Source: Spirochaetia bacterium UBA2205 (GTDB taxonomy: Bacteria > Spirochaetota > UBA4802 > UB4802). Taken from it: a DNA stretch of 64,000 nt. The DNA is taken from positions 27,481 to 91,480 of the forward strand of contig DCUV01000008.1 in assembly GCA_002328585.1 (NCBI GenBank), given 5' to 3'. The notes beneath the pieces are model-generated. The model was not told the DNA's origin. It made no database searches and was given only the letters and a program-made list of their open reading frames with translations. Shown piece by piece: positions 1 to 9,248 of this stretch (positions are counted from its first letter, which is position 1; each line of letters starts with the position of its first letter). Both the position numbers and the translations under genes were made by a program.

Positions 1-1082
1 TCTGCATTGCCTCCGGTGGAGGCAGAATGGTAACCACCATGGATAGATATGAAGCAGACTGGAATATTGTAAAGCGTGGATGGGATGCTCACGTTCTTGG
101 TAAAGGACGAACATTTACATCAGCAACAGAAGCTATTGAAATATTTAGAAAAGAACAACCGGATATTACCGACCAGTACTTACCTGCTTTTGTCATTACA
201 AAAAACGGCAAACCTGTTGGAACTATTCAGGATGGTGATTCGGTTATTTTATTTAATTTTAGAGGTGACCGTGCAATTGAGATTTCACGAGCTTTTGAAG
301 ACAAAGATTTTAATAAGTTTGATCGCGAACGATATCCCGATGTCATATTTGCAGGAATGATGGAATATGATGGGGATTTGCATATACCCAAAAACTATCT
401 TGTTTATCCTCCGTCTATTGATAAAACCATCAGTGAATATCTTGTTCATAATGGATGCAGGCAATTTGCCATTTCAGAAACACAAAAATTTGGCCATGTT
501 ACCTATTTCTGGAATGGTAATCGTAGCGGAATGTTTGACCCACAGTACGAAGTGTATCAAGAAATCCCCTCAGACAGGGTGCAATTTGATCAGCGTCCAT
601 GGATGAAAGCTGCTGAAATTACTGATGTAGTCATTGAAGCACTAAATAGCAACAAATACGATTTTATTCGATTAAATTTTCCCAATGGCGATATGGTAGG
701 ACATACTGGCAATTTAGAGGCTGCAATCATTTCAGCAGAGGTTGTTGATCTGTGCATTGGACGTTTATTAAAAGCAATTAATGATACACAGGCATTGGCT
801 ATAATAACTGCGGATCATGGCAATTTAGATGAAATGTTTGAAAAAGATGCAAAAACAGGAACTATTATCATTGATAAGAAGACCGGGAAGCCGCAACCAA
901 AAACTTCACACACGTTAAATCCCGTCCCGTTTATAATCTATGATCCACAATTTAATGGTGAATATAGCCTTACTCCACAAAACAATCAGGGGCTTGCACA
1001 TGTAGCTGCCACTATATGCACATTGCTGGGGTATCATCCACCTGAAGAATATTACCCCTCATTGATTACACTTGCACAATAA
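1..1082 (+). CDS. gpmI: 2,3-bisphosphoglycerate-independent phosphoglycerate mutase, C-terminal part (5' end outside window)
   Basis: Interconverts 3- and 2-phosphoglycerate in glycolysis, in the cytosol, using two Mn2+ ions. The reading frame is open from the first bases (IASGGGRM before the first ATG at 27), so the gene starts upstream of the window; the ATG at 27 is internal. Family hallmarks visible are SGGGRM followed by TMDRYEADW, NFRGDR, NFPNGDMVGHTG (metal-binding Asp and His), TADHGNLDEM (metal-binding Asp-His) and KTSHTLNPVP. The style of these motifs and of the C-terminus resembles the long plant/Leptospira-type enzymes. The next gene, glgA, begins 1 base after the stop, so the two are probably co-transcribed as a carbon-storage/glycolysis pair. 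Family assignment is secure. Confidence 0.95.
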   Translation, partial: CIASGGGRMVTTMDRYEADWNIVKRGWDAHVLGKGRTFTSATEAIEIFRKEQPDITDQYLPAFVITKNGKPVGTIQDGDSVILFNFRGDRAIEISRAFEDKDFNKFDRERYPDVIFAGMMEYDGDLHIPKNYLVYPPSIDKTISEYLVHNGCRQFAISETQKFGHVTYFWNGNRSGMFDPQYEVYQEIPSDRVQFDQRPWMKAAEITDVVIEALNSNKYDFIRLNFPNGDMVGHTGNLEAAIISAEVVDLCIGRLLKAINDTQALAIITADHGNLDEMFEKDAKTGTIIIDKKTGKPQPKTSHTLNPVPFIIYDPQFNGEYSLTPQNNQGLAHVAATICTLLGYHPPEEYYPSLITLAQ

Positions 1083-1083
1083 C

Positions 1084-2529
1084 ATGAACATAACATTTAT
1101 AACAAGCGAAGCCTATCCATTTGCTAAGACTGGAGGTCTTGCTGATTACTCATACTCATTGCCAAAAGCACTGGCAAAACGTGGCCATACCGTTAACCTT
1201 TTTTTACCACGCTATTATTGTGTCGATAAAATAAAATACAACTGCTCACTCATTGATATGCCATTAGCAGTACCACATAACAATGGTATCCGCTGGTCTG
1301 GGATATATAAATCAGATTATCTTAATACTATTAATGTTTATTTTATTGAGCATGATGATTTTTTTGGCCGTGATGGATTATATGATTATCATGGCATCCC
1401 TTACGGTGATAATGCCGAGCGGTTTATATATTTTAACCGTGCTACCCTTGAGGCGTTAAAACAATTGGCGATAGTTACCGATATCATTCATTGCAATGAC
1501 TGGCAAACAGCTTTGATACCTCTATTTTTAAGAACCCACTATGCTCATGAATCAATTTTTAAAAATACTAAAAGCGTTTTAACCATGCATAATGCTGGAT
1601 ATCAGGGTGTTTTCCCAGAAGATGTATTATATTATATGCAACTATCTGATGAATATTTTGTTCCAGAAAAATTGTCGTTTTATAATAAAATAAACTTCCT
1701 TAAAGCTGGCATACTATACGCAGATTGTTTAACAACTGTAAGCAAACGCTATGCACAGGAGATACAATACCCCGACTATGGTTATGATCTGGCACCAATT
1801 ATTAAACAAAACAGCTCAAAACTTTTTGGCATTCTCAATGGTGTTGATTATGAGCAATGGAATCCTGAGCACGATACATTTATACCCTATAACTTTTCTA
1901 TTAACTATTTATCAGGTAAAAAAAAGTGTAAACATGCTTTACAGGATTACTTTTCATTAAACAAAAGTAATATTCCATTGTTAGGTTGTATTAGCAGGTT
2001 GACATATCAAAAAGGTATTGATATATTGATTGATACATTGGATTGGCTTTTGTTTGATGAACCGGAGGTGCAATTTGTACTGTTAGGAAGTGGAGAGCAA
2101 TGGCTTATCGATAGATTTGAAAACCTACGGAGGCTTTATCCTGATAAGGTTGGCGTGTGGTGGGGGTACAATGAAAAATTAGCTCATCTTATTGAAGCGG
2201 GATGCGATTTTTATGTTATGCCATCACGTTATGAACCTTCAGGTTTAAACCAGATGTATAGCATGGCTTACGGAACCATTCCCATTGTAAGGGCAACAGG
2301 CGGACTTGATGATTCAGTTATTGAATTTAATACAACAGATATCACTGGTAACGGATTTAAATATAAAAATAACGATATGGCCGAATTATATTCAACAATT
2401 CGGTATGCATTAAAGATTTATAACAATAGCAATTTAATGCAGCAATTAATATATAATGCGATGTCTTTTAAACGGAGCTGGGATGATGCAGCACAAGAAT
2501 ATGAAGCATTGTATAAAAATATCCGGTAA
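1084..2529 (+). CDS. glgA: Glycogen (starch) synthase, GT5 family
   Basis: Adds glucose from ADP-glucose to the growing alpha-1,4-glucan chain of glycogen. The 481-residue length is normal for the family. The N-terminus (MNITFITSEAYPFAKTGG) carries the KTGGL sugar-nucleotide loop near residue 15. The C-terminal lobe has PSRYEPSGLNQMYSMAYG and RATGGLDDSV (about residues 380-410), matching the conserved acid/base and phosphate-binding region; the usual Cys of EPCGLNQ is Ser here. I choose the ATG at 1084 rather than the in-frame TTG at 1072, because MNI-x-F-x-x-SEA is the standard GlgA start. It lies 1 base after gpmI. A copy of the window's repeated GCGATAGTTAC motif lies inside it at 1468. 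No glgB/glgC/glgP is seen nearby. Confidence 0.95.
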   Translation: MNITFITSEAYPFAKTGGLADYSYSLPKALAKRGHTVNLFLPRYYCVDKIKYNCSLIDMPLAVPHNNGIRWSGIYKSDYLNTINVYFIEHDDFFGRDGLYDYHGIPYGDNAERFIYFNRATLEALKQLAIVTDIIHCNDWQTALIPLFLRTHYAHESIFKNTKSVLTMHNAGYQGVFPEDVLYYMQLSDEYFVPEKLSFYNKINFLKAGILYADCLTTVSKRYAQEIQYPDYGYDLAPIIKQNSSKLFGILNGVDYEQWNPEHDTFIPYNFSINYLSGKKKCKHALQDYFSLNKSNIPLLGCISRLTYQKGIDILIDTLDWLLFDEPEVQFVLLGSGEQWLIDRFENLRRLYPDKVGVWWGYNEKLAHLIEAGCDFYVMPSRYEPSGLNQMYSMAYGTIPIVRATGGLDDSVIEFNTTDITGNGFKYKNNDMAELYSTIRYALKIYNNSNLMQQLIYNAMSFKRSWDDAAQEYEALYKNIR

Positions 2530-2530
2530 C

Positions 2531-3172
2531 ATGTATTTTGATCATCACGCATTGATAATCGCAATTATATTCATGATTACTATTGTTGTCATATCAGACA
2601 TTGATGGACAGATTAAATCCAAACAGAGTGATGGTAATACTGTAGAATACTATAACACCAGAGGTAAAAAAAAGATAGAAAATAATTCACAGCAAAAAGA
2701 TATACTTAACAACCCCTATGATTCATTAATAGTAACTATCGCCAATAAGGAAAATATTGATCCTCATTTAATTAGATGCATTATAAAGATTGAATCCAAT
2801 TTTAATAAAGATGCTGTTTCAGTTGCAGGTGCTATGGGTCTAATGCAGCTTATGCAGGATATAGTGCAGGCATATAATGTTGATGACCCCTTTAATCCTG
2901 AACAAAATATTAAAGCAGGAGTAAAGCATTTTAAATCTCTTTTAGCATTATTGAATAATGATATTGTGTTAGCGTTGGCCGCCTATCATGCAGGCATAGG
3001 TCGAGTGAAAAAAAACATGACTGTGCCAAATATCAGTTCAACAATTGAATATGTTAATGCTGTTATGAAGCTATATAAACCACAAAAAAACAACAATTAT
3101 ACCAAAAAAATAGAAAAGCTATACCTGCAAATGTTGCCTGATGGAACAATTAACATAACAACCATTAAATAA
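2531..3172 (+). CDS. Membrane-anchored lytic transglycosylase (SLT domain)
   Basis: Predicted to cleave the MurNAc-GlcNAc bond of peptidoglycan in the periplasm. The first ~25 residues contain one hydrophobic stretch (HALIIAIIFMITIVVI) serving as signal anchor, followed by a polar linker. The SLT fold occupies roughly residues 70-180: the catalytic Glu is in IKIESNFN, followed by AGAMGLMQLM and AYHAGIGRV (the family usually has AYNAG). The start at ATG 2531 places the gene 1 base after the glgA stop; an in-frame upstream ATG at 2456 would bury its start inside glgA and precede the signal anchor with a polar extension. It contains motif copy 2732-2742. It is a short stand-alone SLT protein, 213 residues. 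Confidence 0.88.
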   Translation: MYFDHHALIIAIIFMITIVVISDIDGQIKSKQSDGNTVEYYNTRGKKKIENNSQQKDILNNPYDSLIVTIANKENIDPHLIRCIIKIESNFNKDAVSVAGAMGLMQLMQDIVQAYNVDDPFNPEQNIKAGVKHFKSLLALLNNDIVLALAAYHAGIGRVKKNMTVPNISSTIEYVNAVMKLYKPQKNNNYTKKIEKLYLQMLPDGTINITTIK

Positions 3173-3201
3173 TTTATTGAAAACCATGTTGATGCGGTAA
3201 A

Positions 3202-5103
3202 TCATGATTCCCATTTAACAGAATATACTTCTAATGGATCTTTTTTACCTTTAAGTTTAACGGGTTCCAACTTTTTATATTTAAATGTTTTTGTTATTTC
3301 ATTTATAATACTTTTTGATACAATTATTTCGCCAGCCTGTGCGTTTTGACATAATCGTGATGTTGTATTTACTACATCACCAATGCATGCAAGATCCATT
3401 CTAAATTCTGCACCAATTTTACCTATTACAACATCACCTACATGTATACCTATACCTATTTCAAAAATAGGTAAATTCATTGATTTTCTTTCTTTATTTA
3501 GTAAATCAATTTCTTTCATAATTCCAAGTGCAACTGTAATCGCAGTATCAGCTTTTTTGGTGCCGCCAAAATGCGCCATTATCTGATCACCTACAAAATC
3601 ATCTATATCGCCTTTGTATTTTTGTATAATTTTTGCCTGCTTATCAAAATATAAATTCAAAACACTCATAACAGTTTCAGGATCATTAATTTCAGAAAAA
3701 CTTGTGAACCCTCTGATATCACTAAACAAAAATGCAAAATTCCTTCTATCAAAAAAACCTACATCAATTTTTTCAAATCCTGCCATTCCAATCATATGCC
3801 GCGTTGATCTTGAAACAAACTTTTCCAGATGATATTTTGAATTTATTTCATTTATCATATACTGGAAAACATCTGATAATCTTCCAATTTCATCATTATT
3901 TTTAATATCAATAGACAAACTGAAATTTCCCTTGCCTACGTCTAAAGCCCATTTTTCTAACTTTTTAATATTTTTTAACATGATCCCGGTAATCCAGAAA
4001 ATAACCAGTATACTTATAATATATATTGATAATGCTGTTATATATCCATTGGAAAGGCTTTTATAGATATCCGACTGGATTTGATTCAAATCATATACAA
4101 CAATCAAAGTACCTAAATGCTTAAATTTTTCTCCATAATCTCGTAAAACCTTTAAATTATCTATTATGATGTCATCATATTTTTTAATAAGAGCAATATC
4201 TTTATTTAAAATGCCTCTAGAAATAATGGTATAGTTGTGTAATATCCATTTTTCATTGAGTAACCATAAATCTTTTTGCTCTACTTTATTTTTCTTGATA
4301 GAAAAAATATTTTTATATAGCTGGAGGAAGATTATATCAAGATTGTAATCTATTGAATTTTCATTTTTTTTATCAATATTTTTAGGGTCAAATTTGTCCG
4401 GCAACAACTCATTATATTTAACCCACATTTTGATATAAAATTTCTTTTTTTCATCATTTGTAAAACTTTGAGTATGACTTTTTAAAAGTATAGTATCGAA
4501 ATCTTCATTAATTTGCATCAATATGCCAGTTTTTGCTATTACCGGGCATAAAACAACTTTGTATTGTTTATTTTTAGAAAATTTATTATTTTTTGAGATA
4601 TCATTTTCAGGGTTATAATCATGTGTAATTAATTTTTGTTGACGATCTGTTAAATAACTTTTTATAACTTTATAATATGGTTCTTGAGTAATATTAATCG
4701 GCGTTGATTTATATGCTATCTTATTATAATAATCATAAAGAAATATATATAATATATCTTGATTGTTGTTTTTAAATTTTGTTATTTCTTCTTTTATTAA
4801 TTTTAACTTTTGTTTTGTATCATCTATTGTTTCATGTTTGCTTTTATCTAAGTACCATTCAAATATATTACTCAGGTTCTGTGCTAAAATTGTAGCCTTT
4901 TCATTTTTTTCCTGGCTCATAATAATAGTTTGATTATAAATCATAAATGCAGTAAATATTAATAATACTATGAGCAAAACAACACTTAGTACTAATATTA
5001 AACGCAATCTAAGACCAAAATATACTTTTCTGATCGGGTTATTTTTTTTTGAAGATTTTTTATTTCTTTTTTTTAAAAGCATAGTATATATCCGTTTATT
5101 CAA
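3202..5103 (-). CDS. Membrane class III adenylate/guanylate cyclase with HAMP domain
   Basis: Predicted to make a cyclic nucleotide in response to an outside signal. Order: cytoplasmic basic tail, TM helix (about 31-57), large lysine/asparagine-rich extracytoplasmic domain (about 58-350), second TM (about 353-376), HAMP linker (about 377-430), class III cyclase domain (about 445-630). Metal-binding Asp462 (FSDIRGFTSF) and Asp506 (FVGD), and transition-state Asn579 and Arg583, are present. The two purine-specifying positions are not standard: Asp502 where adenylate cyclases have Lys, and Ala572 where they have Asp or Thr. Substrate therefore cannot be predicted. It lies 53 bp downstream of the PP2C phosphatase gene on the same strand, probably in one transcript. 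It converges on the transglycosylase gene with only 29 bases between. Confidence 0.88.
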   Translation of the reverse strand: MNKRIYTMLLKKRNKKSSKKNNPIRKVYFGLRLRLILVLSVVLLIVLLIFTAFMIYNQTIIMSQEKNEKATILAQNLSNIFEWYLDKSKHETIDDTKQKLKLIKEEITKFKNNNQDILYIFLYDYYNKIAYKSTPINITQEPYYKVIKSYLTDRQQKLITHDYNPENDISKNNKFSKNKQYKVVLCPVIAKTGILMQINEDFDTILLKSHTQSFTNDEKKKFYIKMWVKYNELLPDKFDPKNIDKKNENSIDYNLDIIFLQLYKNIFSIKKNKVEQKDLWLLNEKWILHNYTIISRGILNKDIALIKKYDDIIIDNLKVLRDYGEKFKHLGTLIVVYDLNQIQSDIYKSLSNGYITALSIYIISILVIFWITGIMLKNIKKLEKWALDVGKGNFSLSIDIKNNDEIGRLSDVFQYMINEINSKYHLEKFVSRSTRHMIGMAGFEKIDVGFFDRRNFAFLFSDIRGFTSFSEINDPETVMSVLNLYFDKQAKIIQKYKGDIDDFVGDQIMAHFGGTKKADTAITVALGIMKEIDLLNKERKSMNLPIFEIGIGIHVGDVVIGKIGAEFRMDLACIGDVVNTTSRLCQNAQAGEIIVSKSIINEITKTFKYKKLEPVKLKGKKDPLEVYSVKWES

Positions 5104-5156
5104 TATATAATATTAATAATAATATTGAAATGATAAAAATCAGGTTTTGCCTTTTA

Positions 5157-7373
5157 TCATTTTTTTCTTATTTCATTTATTTCAAATAATGCCATCTTAT
5201 TATCAGGATCTATGTTAGCTACCCGCTCAAATATCTGTAATGCATCCTGAAACATTCCTATTTTTTTGTATGCCATACCTAAAGCAAATAATGCGTTGGT
5301 GAAATTAGGATCAATGCTCTGTGCTCTTTCCAATAGTTGAATGGCTTTATCATAGTTCATCATCTGATAATAGGCCGCACCACCAACATAGTATGCATAC
5401 TTGTTACGTTTATCCACTTCTAAATATTGTTCAATAAGTTCTGATGCTTTACCAAAATTGTTAACACGGAAATAATTTTTTGCTAAATTGTATATGAGTT
5501 TACGATTATTTGGATATAGTGTTAAACTCCTTTCGAGATAATCAATTGCTTCGTAGTATTTGTGTTCATCTATCAATTTCTTGGACTGTTTTATAATGTC
5601 AACAGCTTCATCCCTTGCCAGTTCAATAACAAGTAACGTAATATCATCTTCAACAGGAGCCTTTCCCTTAAATCGCTGCACATCTTCAATAATAAAGCTG
5701 GTAAAATCTTCTAATGGAAGATGACGATTTTTCAAAGCAACATCCTGCAATCTTTCAATTGAATATTCTTCACGGTCAACATTTGCAGCTTCAGGTATGC
5801 CGTCAGTATATAAAAGTAATCTGTCACCATATCTCAATTTTGTAACTTTTTCTTCATACGTTTCTCTTGCTTCTTCAATAGCACCAATAAATAAACCATT
5901 GGTATCCAGAAATTCAACTCTACCTTCATCCGAATGTACTAAAATTGCTTTCTGGTGGCTTGCATTTGCATAAACAATATTGTAATCATCATCAATAACA
6001 ACAAAAAATGATGTCATATAATCCTGTGTTTTTATATGTTCAAGAATATTCTGATTAACTTCCTGGAAAACACGTTTAGGTGAATCATATTGCTGTGTTG
6101 CTGAACTGAACGAGATTTTTGCCATTGATGTAATGAGAGCTGCTGGTATGCCGTGACCGGATACATCTGCCACTAAAACGCCTAATTTATCTCCTTTAAT
6201 CTGGTATACATCATAAAAGTCCCCTCCAATCTTTTCCATTGCAATATATCTAACCGAAAATTTAAGCTCATTCCAGTCATCTATCCTTCCGGGTAAAATA
6301 CTTCTCTGTATATTGCTTGCAATTTCAAGCTGCTTTTGTATCATATCGTCTTTTTCTTTCAGGCTTGCTAATGCTTCGCGCAATTCTTCAGTACGCTGTT
6401 CAACTTTTAATTCCAGATTTTTCCTGTGTTCTTCAATTTGCTTTGCCATTTCTAAAATGGAATATTCAATCTCAGCAAATTCTTCTTCATGTGACATTAC
6501 CTTAAACCATGCGTTTTGCCCTGAAGCAATATTTTTTGTAACAATACCCATTTCTACAAGTACCCGCATAACCGAGTCAGAATTAATATACATTACAAAA
6601 ATACCTGCTATTATTGAAATAACCATGTATGTAATGATATTAACATACTGTGCTCCTTCATACAAACGATATTGTTCCATCATTGCAGCAAATGTTAACA
6701 GTGTAATAATCATTAGTATGATAAAAAAGCTAAACTTAATTCTTAGTCCAATCAATCCTCTTGGATAGATATTGATGTTCCTTTGCCGCAACTCCTGATA
6801 TACAAAAGCCCGATGCTGGTTGCTAATAATTTCGGTTAAAAGGTAAGTAGTCATACCATACAAAATAATAACTACCAGTACACCAATAGTTACTGCCTTT
6901 ATCCCGGTTTTCATTTTTACAACAGTCAATGTTCCCGAAGTATACATATCGTAATATCCAAAACCCATAAGAAAAAAACCGCACATTGCGCCAAATAACG
7001 ATGCAGCGATCATGTTGTATAATGGGAAATGTGAAAGCTGAACATAAATATTCTGCAAAGTTTCATTATCAAGCGATGTATTTAATGTGCCATTGTTAAA
7101 TGCTTTGTTGATGTCACGTAGCGGCTTAAGAAATGCCGGTATTTTCATGGGAGTAAGCAAACCAAATGATATATAATGTAACAACGTTGGTATTAATACT
7201 GATAATGGCAGCCATTTGAGTGCTAATGCATTCAGCTCATCATAATTAGAAAGGATAAATGATGTGCCAAGATAATAACCAAATACTGCACTCATCCATC
7301 CGCCAAAAATAGTAAAAAAGCAAACAGCAAAGGTATATGATACCTTTTTACTAAGCCATTCAAATATAAACAT
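5157..7373 (-). CDS. Membrane SpoIIE-type PP2C serine phosphatase with C-terminal TPRs
   Basis: Predicted to dephosphorylate a protein partner such as an anti-sigma-factor antagonist. Order: about six TM helices in residues 10-265, a HAMP-like stretch, a coiled coil (about 300-350), a SpoIIE/PP2C domain (about 360-590), and three to four TPRs (about 590-735). The phosphatase motifs GGDFYD (383-388), DVSGHG (403-408), YTDG (522-525) and DDIT (576-579) supply the metal-binding aspartates, so the enzyme looks active. No anti-sigma factor or STAS antagonist is encoded nearby, so the target is unknown. The downstream gene on the same strand is a class III cyclase. The architecture is common among spirochaetes. 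Confidence 0.9.
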   Translation of the reverse strand: MFIFEWLSKKVSYTFAVCFFTIFGGWMSAVFGYYLGTSFILSNYDELNALALKWLPLSVLIPTLLHYISFGLLTPMKIPAFLKPLRDINKAFNNGTLNTSLDNETLQNIYVQLSHFPLYNMIAASLFGAMCGFFLMGFGYYDMYTSGTLTVVKMKTGIKAVTIGVLVVIILYGMTTYLLTEIISNQHRAFVYQELRQRNINIYPRGLIGLRIKFSFFIILMIITLLTFAAMMEQYRLYEGAQYVNIITYMVISIIAGIFVMYINSDSVMRVLVEMGIVTKNIASGQNAWFKVMSHEEEFAEIEYSILEMAKQIEEHRKNLELKVEQRTEELREALASLKEKDDMIQKQLEIASNIQRSILPGRIDDWNELKFSVRYIAMEKIGGDFYDVYQIKGDKLGVLVADVSGHGIPAALITSMAKISFSSATQQYDSPKRVFQEVNQNILEHIKTQDYMTSFFVVIDDDYNIVYANASHQKAILVHSDEGRVEFLDTNGLFIGAIEEARETYEEKVTKLRYGDRLLLYTDGIPEAANVDREEYSIERLQDVALKNRHLPLEDFTSFIIEDVQRFKGKAPVEDDITLLVIELARDEAVDIIKQSKKLIDEHKYYEAIDYLERSLTLYPNNRKLIYNLAKNYFRVNNFGKASELIEQYLEVDKRNKYAYYVGGAAYYQMMNYDKAIQLLERAQSIDPNFTNALFALGMAYKKIGMFQDALQIFERVANIDPDNKMALFEINEIRKK

Positions 7374-7699
7374 AATTTATATCATCTCCTGCAAAAACAG
7401 AATTATTTATAAAGTAGTGTTATAAACCCGTATCAGCATCATAAATCTCAACTAGTTTAGTATCGTAGCATATTATACATTTTGGTACAATACTCATTGT
7501 AATGCCATGTAATACCATGAAAAAACTACTTACTGTACTAATCGGTATAATTAATAATTATAATAATGGAACATATACTATCGTAATAGGATGTTCGTTA
7601 TAAAAATTAAAACAATATATTGTACCTTCTAAAATATAATTAACAATATACTTATTAGAGGTTTTCTAATATTATAAAAAATAGCAAGTATTTTTTAGT
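7374..7699. other. 326-bp intergenic region, AT-rich
   Basis: Lies between the start of the SpoIIE phosphatase gene and the end of the PPP phosphatase gene, both on the minus strand. It is very AT-rich and has no convincing ORF, RNA fold or strong terminator. It should contain the promoter for the phosphatase/cyclase genes. It contains an imperfect relative of the repeated window motif (ACTATCGTAATAGG near 7577-7590). Confidence 0.5.
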
Positions 7700-8365
7700 T
7701 TAATATGATTGGAAAATTTGTCTGTCAGGCATTCGCAAGCAGGTGAGCGGACCCCCATAGGCTGCACCGGTATCAATACCTATAATATTTTTCTTTTTAT
7801 CGTCATAAACTTCATATATTGGCAATGCTGTTATATTAAAGGTTGCAGTATGTCCAAAAATAACCGTTTTATCCCATGTATATTGTTTTTGATAAAATTC
7901 TTCCCTTATCCACAAAAGATCATGCTCAGATTGCTGCTGCAATGATGTTCCTTGCCGTAATCCAGCATGTACAGCAATAAAATCTTCAGTTTCATAATAC
8001 AGTTTAAGACTGTTAAAAAAGTTTTTATGGGCTTGTGGTAACTTTAAAGAACCAATAGTTTCTTCATATGACTGTATTGTTGCATGTCCCCCATTATACA
8101 TGAATATTGATACATCATATCCTTTTAGATAATTTAAAAACATGTCTTCATGATTCCCTTTTAAAATAATTGTATTGTAATCATCTTTCAAACTTACCAG
8201 ATAATCGATAACCTCAAATGATTGATATCCGCGATCAATATAATCTCCCAGAAAAACGAGACTATCATCAAGAGTTAAATATTTTTTAATTTTATCCACA
8301 AGATGGGACAATTTTTTGAAGTGCCCGTGAATATCACCAATGAGGTAAAACATTTTATTGAGCAA
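7700..8365 (-). CDS. PPP-family metallophosphoesterase (protein phosphatase / Ap4A hydrolase type)
   Basis: A two-metal phosphatase of the PPP superfamily. The signature motifs are near the N-terminus: GDIHG, GDYIDRG and KGNHEDMF, with the later metal-binding histidines in AVHAG and FGHTA. At 221 residues it has the size of bacterial PrpA/PrpE-type phosphatases; whether it acts on phosphoproteins or diadenosine polyphosphates cannot be told. The start is ambiguous. TTG at 8365 has a well-spaced AGGGA upstream. ATG at 8353 (MFYLIGDIHG) follows the upstream stop by 1 base. Either way translation is coupled to the DUF6599-like lipoprotein gene. It is the last gene of the ABC-transporter operon. 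Confidence 0.88.
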   Translation of the reverse strand: MLNKMFYLIGDIHGHFKKLSHLVDKIKKYLTLDDSLVFLGDYIDRGYQSFEVIDYLVSLKDDYNTIILKGNHEDMFLNYLKGYDVSIFMYNGGHATIQSYEETIGSLKLPQAHKNFFNSLKLYYETEDFIAVHAGLRQGTSLQQQSEHDLLWIREEFYQKQYTWDKTVIFGHTATFNITALPIYEVYDDKKKNIIGIDTGAAYGGPLTCLRMPDRQIFQSY

Positions 8366-9248
8366 CCAGTTCCCTATAAATAACAGCTATTACTTTTTTA
8401 CCGGTAGCATAATCTTTAATATCTTTACAGCCAAATATCCATTCATTACTATGTGCTACATAACAGTAACTATTGCCATATTTTTTAAATGCTATTTTTA
8501 CCTTGCTCGATTCAATAATCATCAATGAACTATCATTTTTTATCAATAAATTAAAGCTATTGCCTGCATCAATACTTGAAAAATACTTTTTATAAAAACA
8601 TGAAATCTCAGAAGAATCAATAGTCTTATTGCCAACAACTATACGTTTAATATCTGGCAATTCCGGAATGCCTTCATTATAAATGACGATGCTGCTTTCC
8701 TTGATAAGATTTGTTACAGGATTCATTGCATGAGGAAATTGTTGATTTAATCTAACTTTATCAAGTATTATACCAATAGTAGTTTTTTGTGTATTGATAA
8801 AATCTATGTCGTTGGTTTGAACTATAACAACAGCATTATCGCTATAGGCAATGCTTTTATTTTTACTATACGCTGCAACAGTATTGATTTCAAACGTATC
8901 ATTCAAAAGAGCACGCTCACGTGTAAACAGTCCATATGCATCATCAGCATTTGATGTTTTGGCGATAGTTACTGTTAAATAAATGGCAGGGTCATTGATT
9001 GATTCATATTTGCCTGTAACTAATTCCATGACATTATAATGCTGATAAAACGATGGTACCAGCATGGTTATTGACTGTTGATTATTGAAGGATTCACTTT
9101 TTATCATCTTCCATGTATACAGCTCTGTATCTGATGGCAACAGGTTAACTGTATTCTGCTGTTCCTCAAACACAGAAAGACAGGAAAAAAGACCGATGAT
9201 AAAAATGAAAACTAACCCTTTAATAATATTGCTTGGGATCAATCGCAT
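8355..9248 (-). CDS. DUF6599-like predicted lipoprotein of unknown function
   Basis: A secreted protein of about 297 residues. The start at 9248 gives a basic N-terminus (MRLIPSNIIKG), a hydrophobic segment and a Cys in LFSC, a loose lipobox (Phe at -2 is unusual). An earlier in-frame ATG at 9272 would overlap the permease gene further. The body has the look of DUF6599 proteins: a short motif around residues 60-120 containing YESINDPAIYLTVTIAKT and DDAYGLFTRER. No catalytic residues can be named. It overlaps the 3' end of the permease gene by 29 bases and the phosphatase gene by up to 11, so it is part of the same operon. It holds a full copy of the repeated motif at 8961-8974. Confidence 0.6.
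   Translation of the reverse strand: MRLIPSNIIKGLVFIFIIGLFSCLSVFEEQQNTVNLLPSDTELYTWKMIKSESFNNQQSITMLVPSFYQHYNVMELVTGKYESINDPAIYLTVTIAKTSNADDAYGLFTRERALLNDTFEINTVAAYSKNKSIAYSDNAVVIVQTNDIDFINTQKTTIGIILDKVRLNQQFPHAMNPVTNLIKESSIVIYNEGIPELPDIKRIVVGNKTIDSSEISCFYKKYFSSIDAGNSFNLLIKNDSSLMIIESSKVKIAFKKYGNSYCYVAHSNEWIFGCKDIKDYATGKKVIAVIYRELVAQ

Noticed and set aside
5131..5160. ATGATAAAA / TTTTATCAT hairpin at the end of the SpoIIE phosphatase gene
   Set aside because: The stem is almost entirely A-T, overlaps the stop codon and sits between two likely co-transcribed genes; not convincing as a terminator.
6313..6768. A 151-codon plus-strand open frame opposite the SpoIIE phosphatase
   Set aside because: It is an antisense shadow of the well-supported phosphatase gene, with Cys/Ser-rich composition typical of antisense translation.
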